Source: Nitriliruptoraceae bacterium
GTDB taxonomy: Bacteria > Actinomycetota > Nitriliruptoria > Nitriliruptorales > Nitriliruptoraceae
Assembly: GCA_007131525.1 (NCBI GenBank)
Contig: SLQK01000335.1
Span: 1 to 6,951, forward strand
Reading direction: 5' to 3'
Length of the DNA stretch: 6,951 nt
Below the pieces are notes generated by a model. It was not told the origin of the DNA. It did not search any database and worked only from the letters and a program-made list of their open reading frames with translations. Position 1 is the first letter of the stretch, and the number at the start of each line of letters is the position of its first letter. Below, in pieces: positions 6,234 through 6,951 of this stretch. A program made the position numbers and the translations under genes.

Positions 6234-6269
6234 CTGCGAGAACCAGCGGATGGCCGCTGCTTCTCGCGG
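6234..6269. repeat. Strong hairpin 2, related to hairpin 1
   Basis: GCGAGAA (6236-6242) pairs with TTCTCGC (6261-6267). After a C-C mismatch, CAGCGG (6244-6249) pairs with CCGCTG (6254-6259) around an ATGG loop. A T-G wobble and a C-G pair extend the base to 6234 and 6269. The arm motif CGAGAASCAGCGG is shared with hairpin 1: 12 of 13 bases are identical between 6165-6177 and 6237-6249, and there is an exact inverted copy at 6254-6266. Confidence 0.85.
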
Positions 6270-6273
6270 TGGA

Positions 6274-6326
6274 CCCCGGCCGCGGGCCCCACCTCGGCCC
6301 CGGACCCCACCCCGGGCCCCGGCCCC
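6274..6326 (-). repeat. G-quadruplex-type tract (seven G4 runs on the - strand)
   Basis: Seven CCCC runs on the + strand start at 6274, 6287, 6298, 6305, 6310, 6317 and 6323. The last five are separated by only 3, 1, 3 and 2 nt, so the - strand carries an exceptionally good quadruplex motif. It lies between the hairpins and the amidase promoter. Confidence 0.7.
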
Positions 6327-6380
6327 GGCCACGGGCACGCCAACCCCGCCCGTCCCCTCGGCCCGGATGCCCGCGACGCG

Positions 6381-6395
6381 CGAGCACTACGCTCG
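6381..6395 (+). promoter_or_regulatory. Candidate amidase -10 box within a small dyad
   Basis: TACGCT (6388-6393) fits TANNNT and would start transcription near 6400, giving a leader of about 28 nt. The dyad CGAGC-ACTAC-GCTCG (6381-6395) overlaps it and could be an operator. No convincing -35 is seen at the expected spacing. Confidence 0.35.
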
Positions 6396-6415
6396 ATGGA
6401 TCGGTAGCACCCACC

Positions 6416-6422
6416 AAGGAGG
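6416..6422 (+). promoter_or_regulatory. Ribosome binding site of the amidase gene
   Basis: AAGGAGG is a near-complete anti-SD match, 5 nt before the GTG at 6428. A GTG at 6426 is closer still, but its frame does not encode the amidase. Confidence 0.8.
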
Positions 6423-6427
6423 CAGGT

Positions 6428-6951
6428 GTGCAGACCCTGCACCATCGTGACCGCCGTCACCTCGGATGGGACGCCTCGCTGCCGCCGGCGGTGGAGATCG
6501 AGCCGGGTGGCTCCGTGGAGCTCGTGCTCCAGGATGCCTTCGGTGGACAGCTTGGCCTCCACGCCACGCCGGCCGACATCGCGGCGCTCGACCTCGGTGC
6601 CGCGAACCCGTTGACCGGCCCCGTGGCCGTTGCAGGGGCCGCCCCGGGCGACACCCTGGCGGTCACGATCGACGAGCTGACCGTGGGGGAGCACGGCTGG
6701 ACCGCCATCATCCCGGGCTTCGGTCTGCTGGCCGATCAGTTCCCCACGCCCCATGTGCTCGTGTCCGAGGTGGGAACGGAGGAGGTCCTGGTCGGTGCGC
6801 TCGCCCGCATCCCGGTCCGGCCCTTCCTCGGCACCATCGGCGTCGCCCCGGCCGACCCCGGCCCTCACAGCGTCATCCCTCCCCGCCGTGTCGGCGGGAA
6901 CATGGACTGCCGCGACGTCCGGGCTGGCGCGACCCTCCTGCTGCCCGTCGA
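6428..6951 (+). CDS. Acetamidase/formamidase family protein (3' partial)
   Basis: The frame is open from GTG 6428 to the window end, giving 174 residues of a family whose members are usually about 300-400 aa. It begins MQTLHHRDRRHLGWD (1-15). LVLQDAFGGQL (32-42) corresponds to the D..GGQ block, NPLTGPVAVAGAAPGDTLAV (60-79) is the most diagnostic FmdA/AmdA stretch, and GTIGVAPADPGPHSVIPPRRVGGNMDCRDV (135-164) contains the conserved PPR..GGNMD signature. The family hydrolyses formamide, acetamide or other short amides to ammonium and the carboxylic acid in the cytosol; exact substrate cannot be assigned. It has a strong RBS and its own likely promoter, divergent from surf1. The natural C-terminus is missing, so neither domain completeness nor operon partners can be judged. 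Confidence 0.88.
   Translation, partial: MQTLHHRDRRHLGWDASLPPAVEIEPGGSVELVLQDAFGGQLGLHATPADIAALDLGAANPLTGPVAVAGAAPGDTLAVTIDELTVGEHGWTAIIPGFGLLADQFPTPHVLVSEVGTEEVLVGALARIPVRPFLGTIGVAPADPGPHSVIPPRRVGGNMDCRDVRAGATLLLPV

Larger units (their letters stand above)
6077..6427. other. Structured divergent intergenic region, surf1 / acetamidase
   Basis: 351 bp with no convincing gene. From left to right: the presumed surf1 promoter, a three-copy 19-bp tandem repeat, two related hairpins, a C-rich tract that is G-quadruplex-prone on the - strand, and a presumed promoter and RBS for the amidase. A 118-codon frame runs through it on the + strand from 6094, but its Arg/Pro/Ala-rich product crosses the repeats and overlaps the amidase start, so I do not call it. 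Confidence 0.8.

Noticed and set aside
6111..6269. CRISPR array or transposon end
   Set aside because: The 19-bp units are contiguous without spacers, and there is no cas gene, transposase or target-site duplication; the hairpins are internal to one intergenic region.
5814..6338. Open frame on the - strand overlapping the surf1 start and the hairpins
   Set aside because: Arg/Ala/Gly/Pro-rich, out of frame with surf1 and lacking family motifs.
6094..6450. 118-codon frame on the + strand across the intergenic region
   Set aside because: No RBS; the Arg/Pro/Ala-rich product is built from the tandem repeats and C-rich tract and overlaps the amidase start.
632..6951. A joint nitrogen pathway linking the glutamate dehydrogenase and the formamidase through ammonium
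   Set aside because: The genes are more than 4.5 kb apart, separated by two - strand units, with no shared regulatory motif seen; chemical plausibility alone is not evidence.

Overview
The window is about 70% GC, with GTG starts, Shine-Dalgarno (SD) sequences and G/C-ending codons throughout. Its gene set (SURF1, a small hexameric-type glutamate dehydrogenase, an FmdA/AmdA amidase) suggests chromosomal DNA of an aerobic, high-GC actinobacterium (Actinomycetota). I cannot fix the genus. I see no tRNA, rRNA, CRISPR array, transposase or phage gene.

Layout, left to right. (i) On the + strand, the 3' end of a SAM-dependent methyltransferase of the CFA-synthase / coclaurine-N-methyltransferase-like family is followed 37 bp later by a complete glutamate dehydrogenase (421 aa). 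(ii) A tightly packed operon on the - strand converges on it with only 8 bp between stop codons. In transcription order it encodes a GlpA-like FAD dehydrogenase with a C-terminal BFD-type [2Fe-2S] domain, a Pyr_redox_2 FAD/NAD oxidoreductase, and a small four-cysteine DUF1667 protein. These three probably form one heteromeric dehydrogenase acting on glycerol-3-phosphate or a related 2-hydroxyacid. (iii) Upstream on the same strand lies surf1 (cytochrome oxidase assembly), 83 bp from the operon and probably unrelated to it in function. (iv) A 351-bp divergent intergenic region is unusually structured. It holds a 3 x 19-bp GC-rich tandem repeat, two related strong hairpins with a long-range alternative pairing, and a dense G-quadruplex-type tract. 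(v) The 5' part of an acetamidase/formamidase gene runs off the right edge on the + strand.

The genes are ordinary members of known families. The most unusual material is the noncoding surf1-amidase region (6077-6427). Next in interest are the GlpA / Pyr_redox / DUF1667 operon, in which DUF1667 sits where a classical GlpC-type subunit would be expected, and the plant-NMT-like methyltransferase at the left edge.
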